This document shows, in pieces, positions 1 to 5,652 of a stretch of DNA of 5,652 bases. The stretch comes from Dehalococcoidia bacterium (GTDB lineage Bacteria; Chloroflexota; Dehalococcoidia; JACVQG01; JAHKAY01). Position 1 is the first letter of the stretch. The number at the start of each line of letters is the position of its first letter. The translations under genes were made by a program, and so were the position numbers. The stretch covers positions 1-5,652 of the forward strand of contig JASLXN010000103.1 of assembly GCA_030740315.1 (NCBI GenBank), given 5' to 3'. The notes under the pieces were generated by a model. That model saw nothing but the letters and a program-made list of their open reading frames with translations. It made no database searches and had not been told where the DNA came from.

Positions 1-901
1 CGTACTCGAGGTTCGAAATCCTATCGGCGAAGTGACCGGCGAGCAGCCGGGGTGGGATCGCTAGGGCGGCGCTCAGCGAGATGAGAAACGCCGCAGTGCC
101 CGGAGAGAGCCCAACGGACTCATAGAAGGGGGCCGAGTGAGCGACCCAGGTGACCATCCCAAATGGGTAGAGCGTCATGCCCAGCGTCAAAGCCCAGAAG
201 AGGCGGGTGTGGAGAGCTGCTCTGAGCGATAGACCTCCCGTTGGGCCGGGCATCTCGCCCGGCGATTGGCCTTCAGGTCGCGGTACGCCGTCAGGCAGCT
301 CCCCTACGTCGGCGGGCGTATCGCGGATCACGGTTACGGCGAGCAGCGGAACGACGACCAGGACGCTAACGCCGGCGACGACAAAGGCACCCTGCCATTC
401 CAGTGAGTCGATCAAGACCCTCATCACGGGGACAACGAGCATTCCGCCGACCATCAGCCCCGCTCCAAGGACGGCGCCGGCAACGCTCAGCCTGCGGTCG
501 AACCAACGGGCTAGGAGGGCCATAAACGGAATGATGAAAACGAAGTGCCGCAGAAGGCCGTTGAGGGACATGTAGAGGTACCACTGCCAGAGGTTCTCCG
601 TCGTCGCCAATAACAGATAAGTACCGGCCGTCGCGGTTGCTCCCAGGATGATCGCGGAGCGAGGACCCCGCCGGTCGACCCAGCGGCCCACCATCGGCGC
701 CGCGAGGCCGCTGAGTCCAAGTGAAAGCGAGAACCCGAGAGAGACCTCGGCCCGGCTCCAGCCGAACTCGCCAATGAGATGGGGGAGCATAACCGGGATG
801 AGGTAGAAGGACATGCCGTGGGAGAAGATGAGCACCACCAAAAGGGAGACAGCCACCCACCAACCGTAAAAGACCCTACATAGGGCCGCTGCCAAGGCCA
901 T
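1..901 (-). CDS. MFS permease, C-terminal part cut off by the window edge
   Basis: A membrane transporter of the major facilitator superfamily. The first 300 residues are present, probably TM1 to about TM8; roughly 100 more should lie beyond the left edge. Seen: an N-terminal YGWWV leading into TM1 (about 12-35), TM2 about 52-70, a good MFS motif A at 72-81 (GRWVDRRGPR) between TM2 and TM3, further hydrophobic segments near 83-100, 107-131, 140-160 and 171-192, a hydrophilic Pro/Gly-rich central loop at 193-230, and a second motif-A-like GHFADR at 289-294 in the C-terminal half. The YGWWV start and overall style recall the oxalate/formate and monocarboxylate-type MFS branch (family knowledge). 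The ATG lies 3 nt after the stop of the amidohydrolase and has no good Shine-Dalgarno, so translation is probably coupled. By context (inference) it carries that enzyme's substrate or product. The gene looks more G+C-rich than its neighbours. The substrate cannot be read from the sequence. Confidence 0.9.
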   Translation of the reverse strand, partial: MALAAALCRVFYGWWVAVSLLVVLIFSHGMSFYLIPVMLPHLIGEFGWSRAEVSLGFSLSLGLSGLAAPMVGRWVDRRGPRSAIILGATATAGTYLLLATTENLWQWYLYMSLNGLLRHFVFIIPFMALLARWFDRRLSVAGAVLGAGLMVGGMLVVPVMRVLIDSLEWQGAFVVAGVSVLVVVPLLAVTVIRDTPADVGELPDGVPRPEGQSPGEMPGPTGGLSLRAALHTRLFWALTLGMTLYPFGMVTWVAHSAPFYESVGLSPGTAAFLISLSAALAIPPRLLAGHFADRISNLEY

Positions 902-904
902 CTT

Positions 905-2287
905 CTACTGAGAGGGGATGAACCGGCCAAGGGGCGCCTGTGCCTTCACATGACCGTCGTCCACCAGAAGACGTCCTCTCTGGAAGACCTTAATCGCTTT
1001 GCCCTTTACCTTTGTGCCGTCATAGACGGTGAATTCCGAGGCGGAGTGCATGGAGGCGGAATCCAGCACCCACTCCCGTAGGGGGTCAACTATCACTAGG
1101 TCGGCATCTGCGCCAAGCTGGATAACCCCCTTGCGAGGGTAGAGGTTGAAGAGACGGGCCGTGTTCTCGCTGGTGATCTGTGCCAGCCTGTCCCAGGATA
1201 GCCGGCCTTTGTTGATTCCTTCGCTGACCAGCAGGGCCAGCGTGGCTCCCAGTGATGGGAAACCGGGCATGATATCCCAGATGCTGCCCTCTTTGTCTGC
1301 CTTAGAGTAGTTGCCGTGGTCACTGCCTATGGTATCCACGGTGCCGTCGGCAATGGCCTGCCACAGTGCCTTGCGGTCGGCGTCTTCCCGCAATGGGGGG
1401 TTTACCTTGCCGATGTTGTGGGGCCCGGTCTGTTTGGTCAGCACCAGGTAATGGGGACAGGTCTCTATGTATACTGGAGCGCCTTTATTACGGAAGAAGC
1501 GGGCGGCTTCCATGCTCTCTTTGGCGCTGGTGTGCACCACGTACATTGGAGCGCCGACTTGCTGGGCGATGAGTCCGGCGGAGAAGATGTGCATGGCCTC
1601 GCATATTCCAGGACGGGAGTCGCTCCATGCGGCTAGGTCCTGGCGGCCCTCCGCTTGGAGACGCTCACGGAGCATCTCCATGATATCCGCCTCCTCGGCG
1701 TGAATCATGGCCAATGCTGGAGGGGCGTGCCTGGCGATGGCCTCAAAACCCTGGTAAACGAATCCCCAGGTAATTCCCTCCACCCCCACCTGCCTCCCCT
1801 CCTCCCCCCGATAGGCCAAGAGGAATTTGAACGAAGTAATATCCTCGCTCAACATGAGCGGGACTTCAGCGATGTGGGGTGGATGCAGCAGGAAGGCGTT
1901 CAGGCGGAAGTCCACCAAGGAGGCCTGGCTACCCCGTTCTTTGGCCTCCGCTAGGCAAGGGAGTAGGGTCTCCCTAGTACGGCCAAAGAGTGCGGAAGTG
2001 ATAATGGTGGTGATGCCCCCCACGGCAGCCTCCACGGATACATCCTGTAAGTCCTGCTCAAACTTCTGACGACCCTGGCCCCTGGCGGCCCCTAGGCCCA
2101 TATGGCAGTGGGGGTCAATAAGGCCGGGGAGCAGCACCAAGCCTCCGGCATCCACATCCTGCTGTCCCTGTGGCAGGGATGTGTCTGAAGTCACGGCTGA
2201 TATCTTCTCCCCTTCCACTGCCACCCCGCCCCGCACCATCCCCTGGGGGGTGATCACCTGGGCATTGCGTATCACCAGGTCCGCCAT
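905..2287 (-). CDS. Cyclic amidohydrolase, D-hydantoinase/dihydropyrimidinase type
   Basis: A cytosolic metal-dependent amidohydrolase (TIM barrel) that would open a cyclic amide or ureide such as a hydantoin or dihydropyrimidine. The 460 residues match the family length. The binuclear metal ligands are all present: H60 and H62 (GLIDPHCH), K154 (SFKFLLAY, the lysine carboxylated in this family), H196 (MIHAEE), H252 (VVHTSA) and D323 (GSDHG). Y159, five residues after the lysine, matches the substrate-contacting tyrosine of hydantoinases. The last ~60 residues form the usual beta-sandwich end (GADADLVIVDP, then WVLDS). Dihydroorotase is unlikely because the Arg that follows HxH there is missing. 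However, NPPLRE at 296-301 has Asn where hydantoinases usually have Ser (SPPLR), so the substrate is open; allantoin-like or other ring amides are possible. The start is set by AAGGAGG at 2296-2302, 8 nt before the ATG. It is the first gene of a pair with the MFS permease. Confidence 0.93.
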   Translation of the reverse strand: MADLVIRNAQVITPQGMVRGGVAVEGEKISAVTSDTSLPQGQQDVDAGGLVLLPGLIDPHCHMGLGAARGQGRQKFEQDLQDVSVEAAVGGITTIITSALFGRTRETLLPCLAEAKERGSQASLVDFRLNAFLLHPPHIAEVPLMLSEDITSFKFLLAYRGEEGRQVGVEGITWGFVYQGFEAIARHAPPALAMIHAEEADIMEMLRERLQAEGRQDLAAWSDSRPGICEAMHIFSAGLIAQQVGAPMYVVHTSAKESMEAARFFRNKGAPVYIETCPHYLVLTKQTGPHNIGKVNPPLREDADRKALWQAIADGTVDTIGSDHGNYSKADKEGSIWDIMPGFPSLGATLALLVSEGINKGRLSWDRLAQITSENTARLFNLYPRKGVIQLGADADLVIVDPLREWVLDSASMHSASEFTVYDGTKVKGKAIKVFQRGRLLVDDGHVKAQAPLGRFIPSQ

Positions 2288-2322
2288 GAGAAGGCCCTCC
2301 TTAGCAGGTATTTTTCGTCATA

Positions 2323-2353
2323 ACTATAACCCATGCAGGGAACATCCTGCCAG
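2323..2353 (-). promoter_or_regulatory. Weak candidate promoter for the hydantoinase-MFS pair
   Basis: On the minus strand TATAGT (2323-2328) is a 5/6 match to a -10 box. CTGGCA (2348-2353) is a 4/6 match to a -35 box, but the spacer is 19 nt, longer than the preferred 17. A start from here would give a short leader ending in the AAGGAGG site. A promoter further upstream, beyond the repeat-rich segment, is equally possible. Confidence 0.3.
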
Positions 2354-2396
2354 TTCGCCGCACCACAGGGCGCTGTAGTGGGGACTTGTGCACTGA

Positions 2397-2506
2397 TCCA
2401 ACAGGAGTTAGCCTGCGTCCCGGTTGGAACCCAGCTAGGCCCCAGGCAACCTAGTGACCTCTCACCCCGCCGCAGATAGAGCGAACCTCGTTGTCCGTTC
2501 ACTAGG
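2397..2506 (-). promoter_or_regulatory. Repeat-rich foldable segment, possible leader RNA
   Basis: Several inverted repeats are packed in 110 nt upstream of the hydantoinase gene: TCCAA (2397-2401) with TTGGA (2424-2428) enclosing CAGG/CCTG; CTAGG (2435-2439) with CCTAG (2450-2454); GTGA/TCAC around CCTC (2454-2465); and a perfect 8-bp pair CCTAGTGA (2450-2457) with TCACTAGG (2499-2506). The second and fourth pairings share 2450-2454 and exclude each other, as in switching leaders. I do not recognise a known riboswitch class, and no strong promoter is seen that would transcribe it, so this is a candidate only. Confidence 0.3.
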
Positions 2507-2899
2507 GGTCTGTCTACAATATCGATCCTGATCTTCCTCCCCAGAAGAGTTGGGAACGTATTTAGCAGATTTGCGAGACAAGAGGCGGTGCCTCAATAGG
2601 TGCTCCATCGCTATGAATCTGAGAGGAATGGCGCAAGCCAAGCTGTTTTCAGGAGTGTATGTGGCCAAGCTGGAGATCGCCGATGAGGTGGTCGTTTAGG
2701 TTGAAGCAAGATTTAGTATTTCAGCATCGGGTGTCGGCGGCAAAGTAGAGGTTATCCTGATTGATTTGGAAAGGTGAGCGCCGCCTAAAAACCTATCTGT
2801 TTCTTCCCTGGGAGAGGCAGTGTAACCAGACTGAATTCAAAGTGGGGACGGGCATCTCCTCTTTTCAAATTAGGGTAGTAATGCGGGCAAGACATTCAA

Positions 2900-2922
2900 A
2901 AGCTTCGGATTCCAGGAAGCTT
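2900..2922 (-). terminator. Hairpin, weak candidate terminator of the right operon
   Basis: AAGCTTC (2900-2906) and GAAGCTT (2916-2922) form a perfect 7-bp stem around a 9-nt loop. Read on the minus strand the stem runs into only four Ts (two of them in the stem) before GAATG, so it is at best a weak intrinsic terminator. It lies about 175 nt beyond the stop of the dehydrogenase gene, a plausible place for its 3' end. Confidence 0.35.
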
Positions 2923-3095
2923 GCCGAACCTTGACCGTTGGGTCTAATCCTGGGAATCAGTCCGGTGGCTTTAAGCATTTCAAAGTCGCCACAGAACTGC
3001 TGACGCTGTCATATCACCTTGCGCCCCAGGGTAAACCGGAAAGGTGTTTTTGCCTACACATCATTAGTGCGGCAGTGTGGCGCTTGGTGAAGGTC

Positions 3096-3950
3096 TTATT
3101 TGGAGTACTCGTAAAATCCTTTGCCGGTTTTGCGGCCCCAGCGGCCGGCCACCACCATTTTGCGCATTAGTGGCGGAGCGGCGAACTTAGCGTCCTTGAA
3201 GTCCTCGAACATAGCATCGGCTATAAAAAGTGTGGTGTCTATGCCCACCAGGTCCAGCAGGGTCAGGGGGCCCATGGGGTGGGCACAACCCAGCACCATG
3301 CCGTGGTCAATCTCTTTCATGGTGGCCACGCCGGCCTCCAGCATCCTCACGGCGTCTATCAGGTACGGCACCAGCAGCCGGTTCACCACGAAGCCAGGAG
3401 CATCCGGGGCTATGATGACCGTCTTGCCCAGGGACTCTCCGAAGGTTTTGGCTTTGTCAACGATCTCCTGGGCGGAGGCGATGGTCTTTATCACCTCCAG
3501 CAGCTTCATCACCGGCACCGGGTTGAAGAAGTGGGTGCCCACCACCCGGTCAGGGCGCTTGGTGGCGGCGGCCATGTCCATGACCGATAGGCACGATGTG
3601 TTGCTGGAAAGAATAGCGCCGGGCTTTACAGCGTCATCCAGTCTTGCGAAAATCTCCTTCTTCAGGGGCAGGTTCTCCGTGATGGCCTCCACCACGATGT
3701 CGCAGTCCTTGAAGTCGCCAAAATCAGTAGTGCCCTTGATACGGCCAAGGGTCACATCTCTGTCTTCGGCGGACAGTTTGCTGGCCTTCACTCCTCGTTC
3801 CAATGAATTGCGAAGGTTACCCAGGCCCCGGTCCAGGATTTCTTGGGTGGCCTCGGATATGGTGACTTGATATCCAGAGCGGGCGGACACCTCGGCTATG
3901 CCCGAACCCATAAGGCCGCACCCTACTACGCCAACATGTTTGATATCCAT
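3096..3950 (-). CDS. hbd: 3-hydroxybutyryl-CoA dehydrogenase (3-hydroxyacyl-CoA dehydrogenase)
   Basis: Oxidises (S)-3-hydroxyacyl-CoA to 3-oxoacyl-CoA with NAD(P)+, or the reverse, in the cytosol. The 284 residues match the single-function Hbd/PaaH family. The N-terminal Rossmann domain has the dinucleotide loop GCGLMG (10-15), with acidic E33 near the end of beta-2. The family's catalytic and substrate residues are present: S119 in SNTS, H140 in THFFNP, E152 in KLLEVI and N190 in PGFVVNR. The helical C-terminal dimerisation domain carries HPMGPLTLLDLVG (224-236) and ends in the hallmark GRKTGKGFYEY (272-282). The start is supported by GAGGG (3956-3960), 5 nt before the ATG. It lies 21 nt downstream of the enoyl-CoA hydratase gene, the enzyme of the preceding step, so the two are surely co-transcribed. 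Whether it serves fatty-acid or aromatic-derived acyl-CoA breakdown, or synthesis of C4 units, cannot be told. There is no fused hydratase domain, unlike FadB/FadJ. Confidence 0.95.
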   Translation of the reverse strand: MDIKHVGVVGCGLMGSGIAEVSARSGYQVTISEATQEILDRGLGNLRNSLERGVKASKLSAEDRDVTLGRIKGTTDFGDFKDCDIVVEAITENLPLKKEIFARLDDAVKPGAILSSNTSCLSVMDMAAATKRPDRVVGTHFFNPVPVMKLLEVIKTIASAQEIVDKAKTFGESLGKTVIIAPDAPGFVVNRLLVPYLIDAVRMLEAGVATMKEIDHGMVLGCAHPMGPLTLLDLVGIDTTLFIADAMFEDFKDAKFAAPPLMRKMVVAGRWGRKTGKGFYEYSK

Positions 3951-3971
3951 TTTTTCCCTCGTTTACTTGGT

Positions 3972-4742
3972 TTATTTGGCTTTGAATACGGCCTTGCGCT
4001 TCTCAACGAAGGCGTTGATACCTTCGGTGGCGTCTTCAGTCTTATAGAGTCCCTGGATGCCTGCCCACTCAAGTGCGAGGCTGTCCTCAAGGGTCATCTG
4101 CTGGGTTTTGACCATTACATCCTTGGCTACTCTCACCGCCAACGGACCAGGGCCACACAATCGTTCGGCCCATTTTTCGGCGATGGGTAGCAACTCCGCC
4201 AACGGCACTACCTGGTTTACCAGTCCTATGCGGTGGGCCTCTTGTGCGTTAACGGGGTCTCCTGTAAGGAGCATCTGAGCAGCCATGGCGGCGGGTATCA
4301 CCCGGGGCAGGCGTGCGCAGCCGCCCCATCCAGGGACAAGTCCCAGCTTGACCTCGGGCACTCCGAAAGTGGCGTTTTCAGAGGCGAGGCGAATATCGCA
4401 GGCCAGGGCCACCTCCAGTCCTCCGCCAAAGGCGAAGCCGTTGACGGCGGCAATTATGGGTTTGCTTATCTCCAGCCCCCGCATGATGATGGGCGGCATT
4501 GAGCCGGGCTCAGACCATTCCTCCTTCATCTTGGGCAGGAGGGTCTTGATATCCGCCCCCGCACAGAAAGCTCGCTCTCCCATGCCGGTGATGATCCCCG
4601 CCCAGAGGTTATCGTCGTCTTTGAAGTCAGTAAGAGCCTGGCTGAACTCTTGCACCTGGTCCGGGTTAAAGGCATTGAGCGCTTCAGGCCGGTTAAATGT
4701 GATGTAGGCTACATGCCCCTTCTTCTCATAGATAAGTGCCAT
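3972..4742 (-). CDS. Enoyl-CoA hydratase/isomerase (crotonase family)
   Basis: Adds water to trans-2-enoyl-CoA to give 3-hydroxyacyl-CoA, the substrate of the next gene's product. At 256 residues it has the usual crotonase length. Seen: the first oxyanion-hole segment FCAGADI (59-65), the second NGFAFGGGLE (101-110), and both glutamates needed for hydration, E110 (GGGLE, equivalent to rat E144) and E130 (FGVPEVKLG, equivalent to rat E164). This favours a true hydratase over a crotonase-fold enzyme of other chemistry. The PGWGGCARLPR segment (137-147) has Trp and Cys where many homologues have PGAGGTQRL; this may shape the acyl pocket. The C-terminal helices end in INAFVEKRKAVF, typical of the family. 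A strong AAGGAGG (4748-4754) lies 5 nt before the ATG. It is the first gene of the two-gene minus-strand operon, with a clear promoter upstream. Confidence 0.94.
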   Translation of the reverse strand: MALIYEKKGHVAYITFNRPEALNAFNPDQVQEFSQALTDFKDDDNLWAGIITGMGERAFCAGADIKTLLPKMKEEWSEPGSMPPIIMRGLEISKPIIAAVNGFAFGGGLEVALACDIRLASENATFGVPEVKLGLVPGWGGCARLPRVIPAAMAAQMLLTGDPVNAQEAHRIGLVNQVVPLAELLPIAEKWAERLCGPGPLAVRVAKDVMVKTQQMTLEDSLALEWAGIQGLYKTEDATEGINAFVEKRKAVFKAK

Positions 4743-4773
4743 AATTTCCTCCTTCTTTCCCAGGCGGGTCGGC

Positions 4774-4786
4774 CCGGCCTAGCCGG
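4774..4786. promoter_or_regulatory. Perfect palindrome at the predicted transcription start, possible operator
   Basis: CCGGC (4774-4778), CTA, GCCGG (4782-4786) is a perfect inverted repeat directly abutting the -10 box of the hydratase promoter and covering the predicted start near 4780. A protein bound here would block initiation. TetR-type regulators of fatty-acid genes often use such positions, but the arm sequence matches no site I know and no regulator gene is in the window. It could instead be a small hairpin at the 5' end of the mRNA. Confidence 0.4.
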
Positions 4787-4815
4787 ATTATACCTGATGG
4801 TGTATGGTGAATCAA
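4787..4815 (-). promoter_or_regulatory. Sigma-70-type promoter of the hydratase-dehydrogenase operon
   Basis: On the minus strand TTGATT (4810-4815) and a perfect TATAAT (4787-4792) are separated by exactly 17 nt. Transcription should begin near 4780, giving a leader of about 35-40 nt that contains the AAGGAGG site. A second, weaker minus-strand candidate lies upstream (TATAAT at 4856-4861 with TTACCG at 4879-4884). Confidence 0.7.
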
Positions 4816-5012
4816 TAGGTATGATGGGGCCGCTATCTCTCACTCAGCCGGTTAGATTATATAGGGCACATCGGGTGACGGTAAGCTGTGGCCATGGTAG
4901 AGTGGGGGTAGCTCTTAATAGGGCGAACAATCACTATTGGCATCAGGGTTAGGTGCGCAAGAGCAAGAAGAAGAGAAGAATGGAAAGACAGGGCTAGGCT
5001 ACAGGAACCTAC

Positions 5013-5411
5013 ATGTTAGGACAATTCCGCTCTATAGACGAGGTGGAAGTGGCTGTTTCCCAGAGCTATGTGCATACATTCACCGATGATGACTTGGACA
5101 TGTTCACAGATAAGCTGGTGAGCGATGCCCCAATCTATAGGGGCGATGAATGGACCCGCAAAGAGACGGGCTACGGACGCAGGGTGGTAAACGGTGTCCT
5201 GACTGCAGCCGTGGTATCTCGCTCTCTGACCGCTTTGCTGTTTCAAAAGCTACAGCTGAACGGTATCATACATCTGGCCACACAGAAGTTTTTACGGCCC
5301 GTCTACACCGGAGACATCCTCACCGTAACGGTTAGGTTGGTCGAGATACTGAAAGGCAAGAACAGAATCCAGTGCAGTACGGATATATTGACAAAAGGGG
5401 AAAATCGTTAA
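5013..5411 (+). CDS. MaoC-like hot-dog protein with altered active site and shortened C-terminus
   Basis: A 132-residue MaoC-type hot-dog domain; relatives hydrate 2-enoyl-CoA or act as related dehydratases. Seen: an entry segment with FTDDDLDMF (23-31), the region APIYRGDEW (39-47) where active enzymes have NPLH-x-D, GRRVVNGVLTAA (55-66) in place of the usual GRIxHGMLTAA, and HLATQKFLRPVYTGDIL (87-103), matching the family's FLRPVxxGDxL. The catalytic His of the Asp/His dyad is Tyr42. The Asp position is Ser37 in an ungapped alignment, with D38 next to it. The conserved His of HG is Asn60. Normal hydratase chemistry is therefore doubtful. The final beta strand is missing because of a TAA at 5409, although a fitting tail is encoded just beyond. 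The start has AGGA (5003-5006) 6 nt upstream, and an in-frame TAG at 4995 rules out a longer N-terminus. It is divergent from the enoyl-CoA hydratase operon, which suggests acyl-CoA metabolism. Confidence 0.8.
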   Translation: MLGQFRSIDEVEVAVSQSYVHTFTDDDLDMFTDKLVSDAPIYRGDEWTRKETGYGRRVVNGVLTAAVVSRSLTALLFQKLQLNGIIHLATQKFLRPVYTGDILTVTVRLVEILKGKNRIQCSTDILTKGENR

Positions 5412-5459
5412 TTGTGGGGGGAACTCGAAGAGTACATAGTCCCACCGGCCCAGTCCTGA
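5391..5459 (+). pseudogene. Displaced C-terminal strand of the MaoC-like gene
   Basis: After the TAA at 5409-5411 the same frame continues with LWGELEEYIVPPAQS to a TGA at 5457. GELEEYIV looks like the last strand of a MaoC domain. Between an AAAAGGGGAAAA run (5393-5404) and a six-G run (5415-5421 region) the next frame reads GKSLIV. Joined as GKSLIV-GELEEYIV this restores the family spacing G-x5-GE, which the printed frame misses by one residue. One extra base in the first run and one fewer G in the second would give a protein of about 147-148 residues, the normal length. It is either a sequencing or assembly error or a real lesion. Confidence 0.4.
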
Positions 5460-5467
5460 CCCAGTCC
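5449..5467 (+). repeat. Short direct repeat CCCAGTCC
   Basis: CCCAGTCC occurs at 5449-5456 and again at 5460-5467, an 11-nt period spanning the second in-frame stop of the MaoC-like gene. It may be a small tandem duplication, and is too short to say more. Confidence 0.4.
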
Positions 5468-5652
5468 ACGGGGTGATTGGGGAATGATTGCTAACGAAAA
5501 AGCCGGGTCGCATAACATGTGCCGGAGGCAAAGGCATCGTTGGGGGAAGAGTAACATCTCGCGAACCTACGGCTAAAGGTGTTGGACTTCGGGAGTGGCA
5601 AAACGTATACGGGTCTATTAAAATGGATGCAACTACGGAAGGGAGAGTGTTA
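5460..5652 (+). other. Right end: no secure gene, possible start of another
   Basis: One plus-strand frame is open from a TTG at 5488 to the window end (55 codons), with GGGGA a few bases before the TTG and an internal ATG at 5623. I do not recognise the product, and an opening of this length can occur by chance. TTGGAC (5583-5588) and TATACG (5606-5611) could be a weak promoter for a gene starting at 5623 and running beyond the edge. Confidence 0.2.

Larger units (their letters stand above)
2303..3095. other. Long intergenic stretch without a convincing gene
   Basis: About 800 nt between the stop of the dehydrogenase gene and the ribosome-binding site of the hydantoinase gene. All possible reading frames are short, lack good Shine-Dalgarno sequences, and resemble no family I recognise. 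It holds a repeat-rich segment (2397-2506), a hairpin at 2900-2922, and a segment at 2831-2875 containing GTGGGGACGGGCA flanked by TTCAAA words. That last segment recalls ends of IS200-like/REP-type elements, but no element can be delimited. It probably contains the 3' end of the right operon's transcript and the leader of the left operon. Confidence 0.6.

Noticed and set aside
905..2287. Dihydroorotase as the identity of the amidohydrolase.
   Set aside because: The Arg that follows HxH in dihydroorotase is absent (HCHMG here), and the lysine-tyrosine segment SFKFLLAY is of hydantoinase type.
2340..2520. Possible T-box, TPP, cobalamin or guanidine riboswitch in the hydantoinase leader.
   Set aside because: GGGTTCCAACCGGG only faintly recalls a T-box antiterminator, and none of the conserved cores of these classes could be found.
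2532..2765. A plus-strand frame with a single internal TAG (2697) that reads somewhat protein-like on both sides (MNLRGMAQ..., then VEARFSISASGVGG...).
   Set aside because: A 78-codon stretch with one stop is not unlikely by chance. There is no Shine-Dalgarno and I recognise no family, so it is not called a pseudogene.
3121..3870. A long plus-strand open frame (249 residues) opposite the dehydrogenase gene.
   Set aside because: It is the antisense shadow of a clear Hbd-family gene; its composition is Ser/Pro/Arg-rich and it has no recognisable motif.
4796..5012. A plus-strand promoter for the MaoC-like gene, e.g. TATATA at 4858-4863.
   Set aside because: No acceptable -35 box at 16-18 nt; the same bases fit a minus-strand -10 better.
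1..5652. tRNA, rRNA, CRISPR arrays or a complete insertion sequence.
   Set aside because: No cloverleaf, regularly spaced repeat or transposase-like protein was seen on either strand.

Overview
The window is bacterial DNA of moderate to high G+C with two minus-strand gene groups and one divergent plus-strand gene. The proteins are full-length or near full-length members of common catabolic families. The mix of a cyclic-amidohydrolase/MFS pair with fatty-acyl-CoA genes would suit a free-living aerobic heterotroph, for example a Chloroflexota (SAR202/Dehalococcoidia-like) or similar environmental lineage. That placement is an impression from protein style only. No rRNA, tRNA, CRISPR array or complete insertion sequence is visible.

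Left block (1-2287, minus strand): a D-hydantoinase/dihydropyrimidinase-type amidohydrolase is followed after only 3 nt by an MFS permease that runs off the left edge. The natural reading is uptake plus ring-opening of a cyclic amide or ureide. The hydrolase has a strong Shine-Dalgarno; the permease has almost none and probably depends on translational coupling.

Middle (2288-3095): about 800 nt with no convincing gene. The part nearest the hydrolase (2397-2506) is rich in inverted repeats, two of which compete for the same segment. A hairpin at 2900-2922 could end the transcript arriving from the right.

Right block (3096-4742, minus strand): an enoyl-CoA hydratase/crotonase gene and a 3-hydroxybutyryl-CoA dehydrogenase gene, 21 nt apart, form a two-gene beta-oxidation-type operon (2-enoyl-CoA to 3-hydroxyacyl-CoA to 3-oxoacyl-CoA). 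Both keep their catalytic residues. Upstream is the best promoter in the window (TTGATT-N17-TATAAT), with a perfect CCGGC-N3-GCCGG palindrome over the predicted transcription start.

Far right (5013-5459, plus strand): a divergent MaoC-like hot-dog protein. It lacks the usual hydratase dyad, and its reading frame ends early next to homopolymer runs. The expected last strand is still encoded beyond the stop. The last ~190 nt hold no secure gene. No clear new system is visible; the points most worth following are the altered MaoC protein and its broken tail, the operator-like palindrome, and the foldable leader before the hydantoinase.
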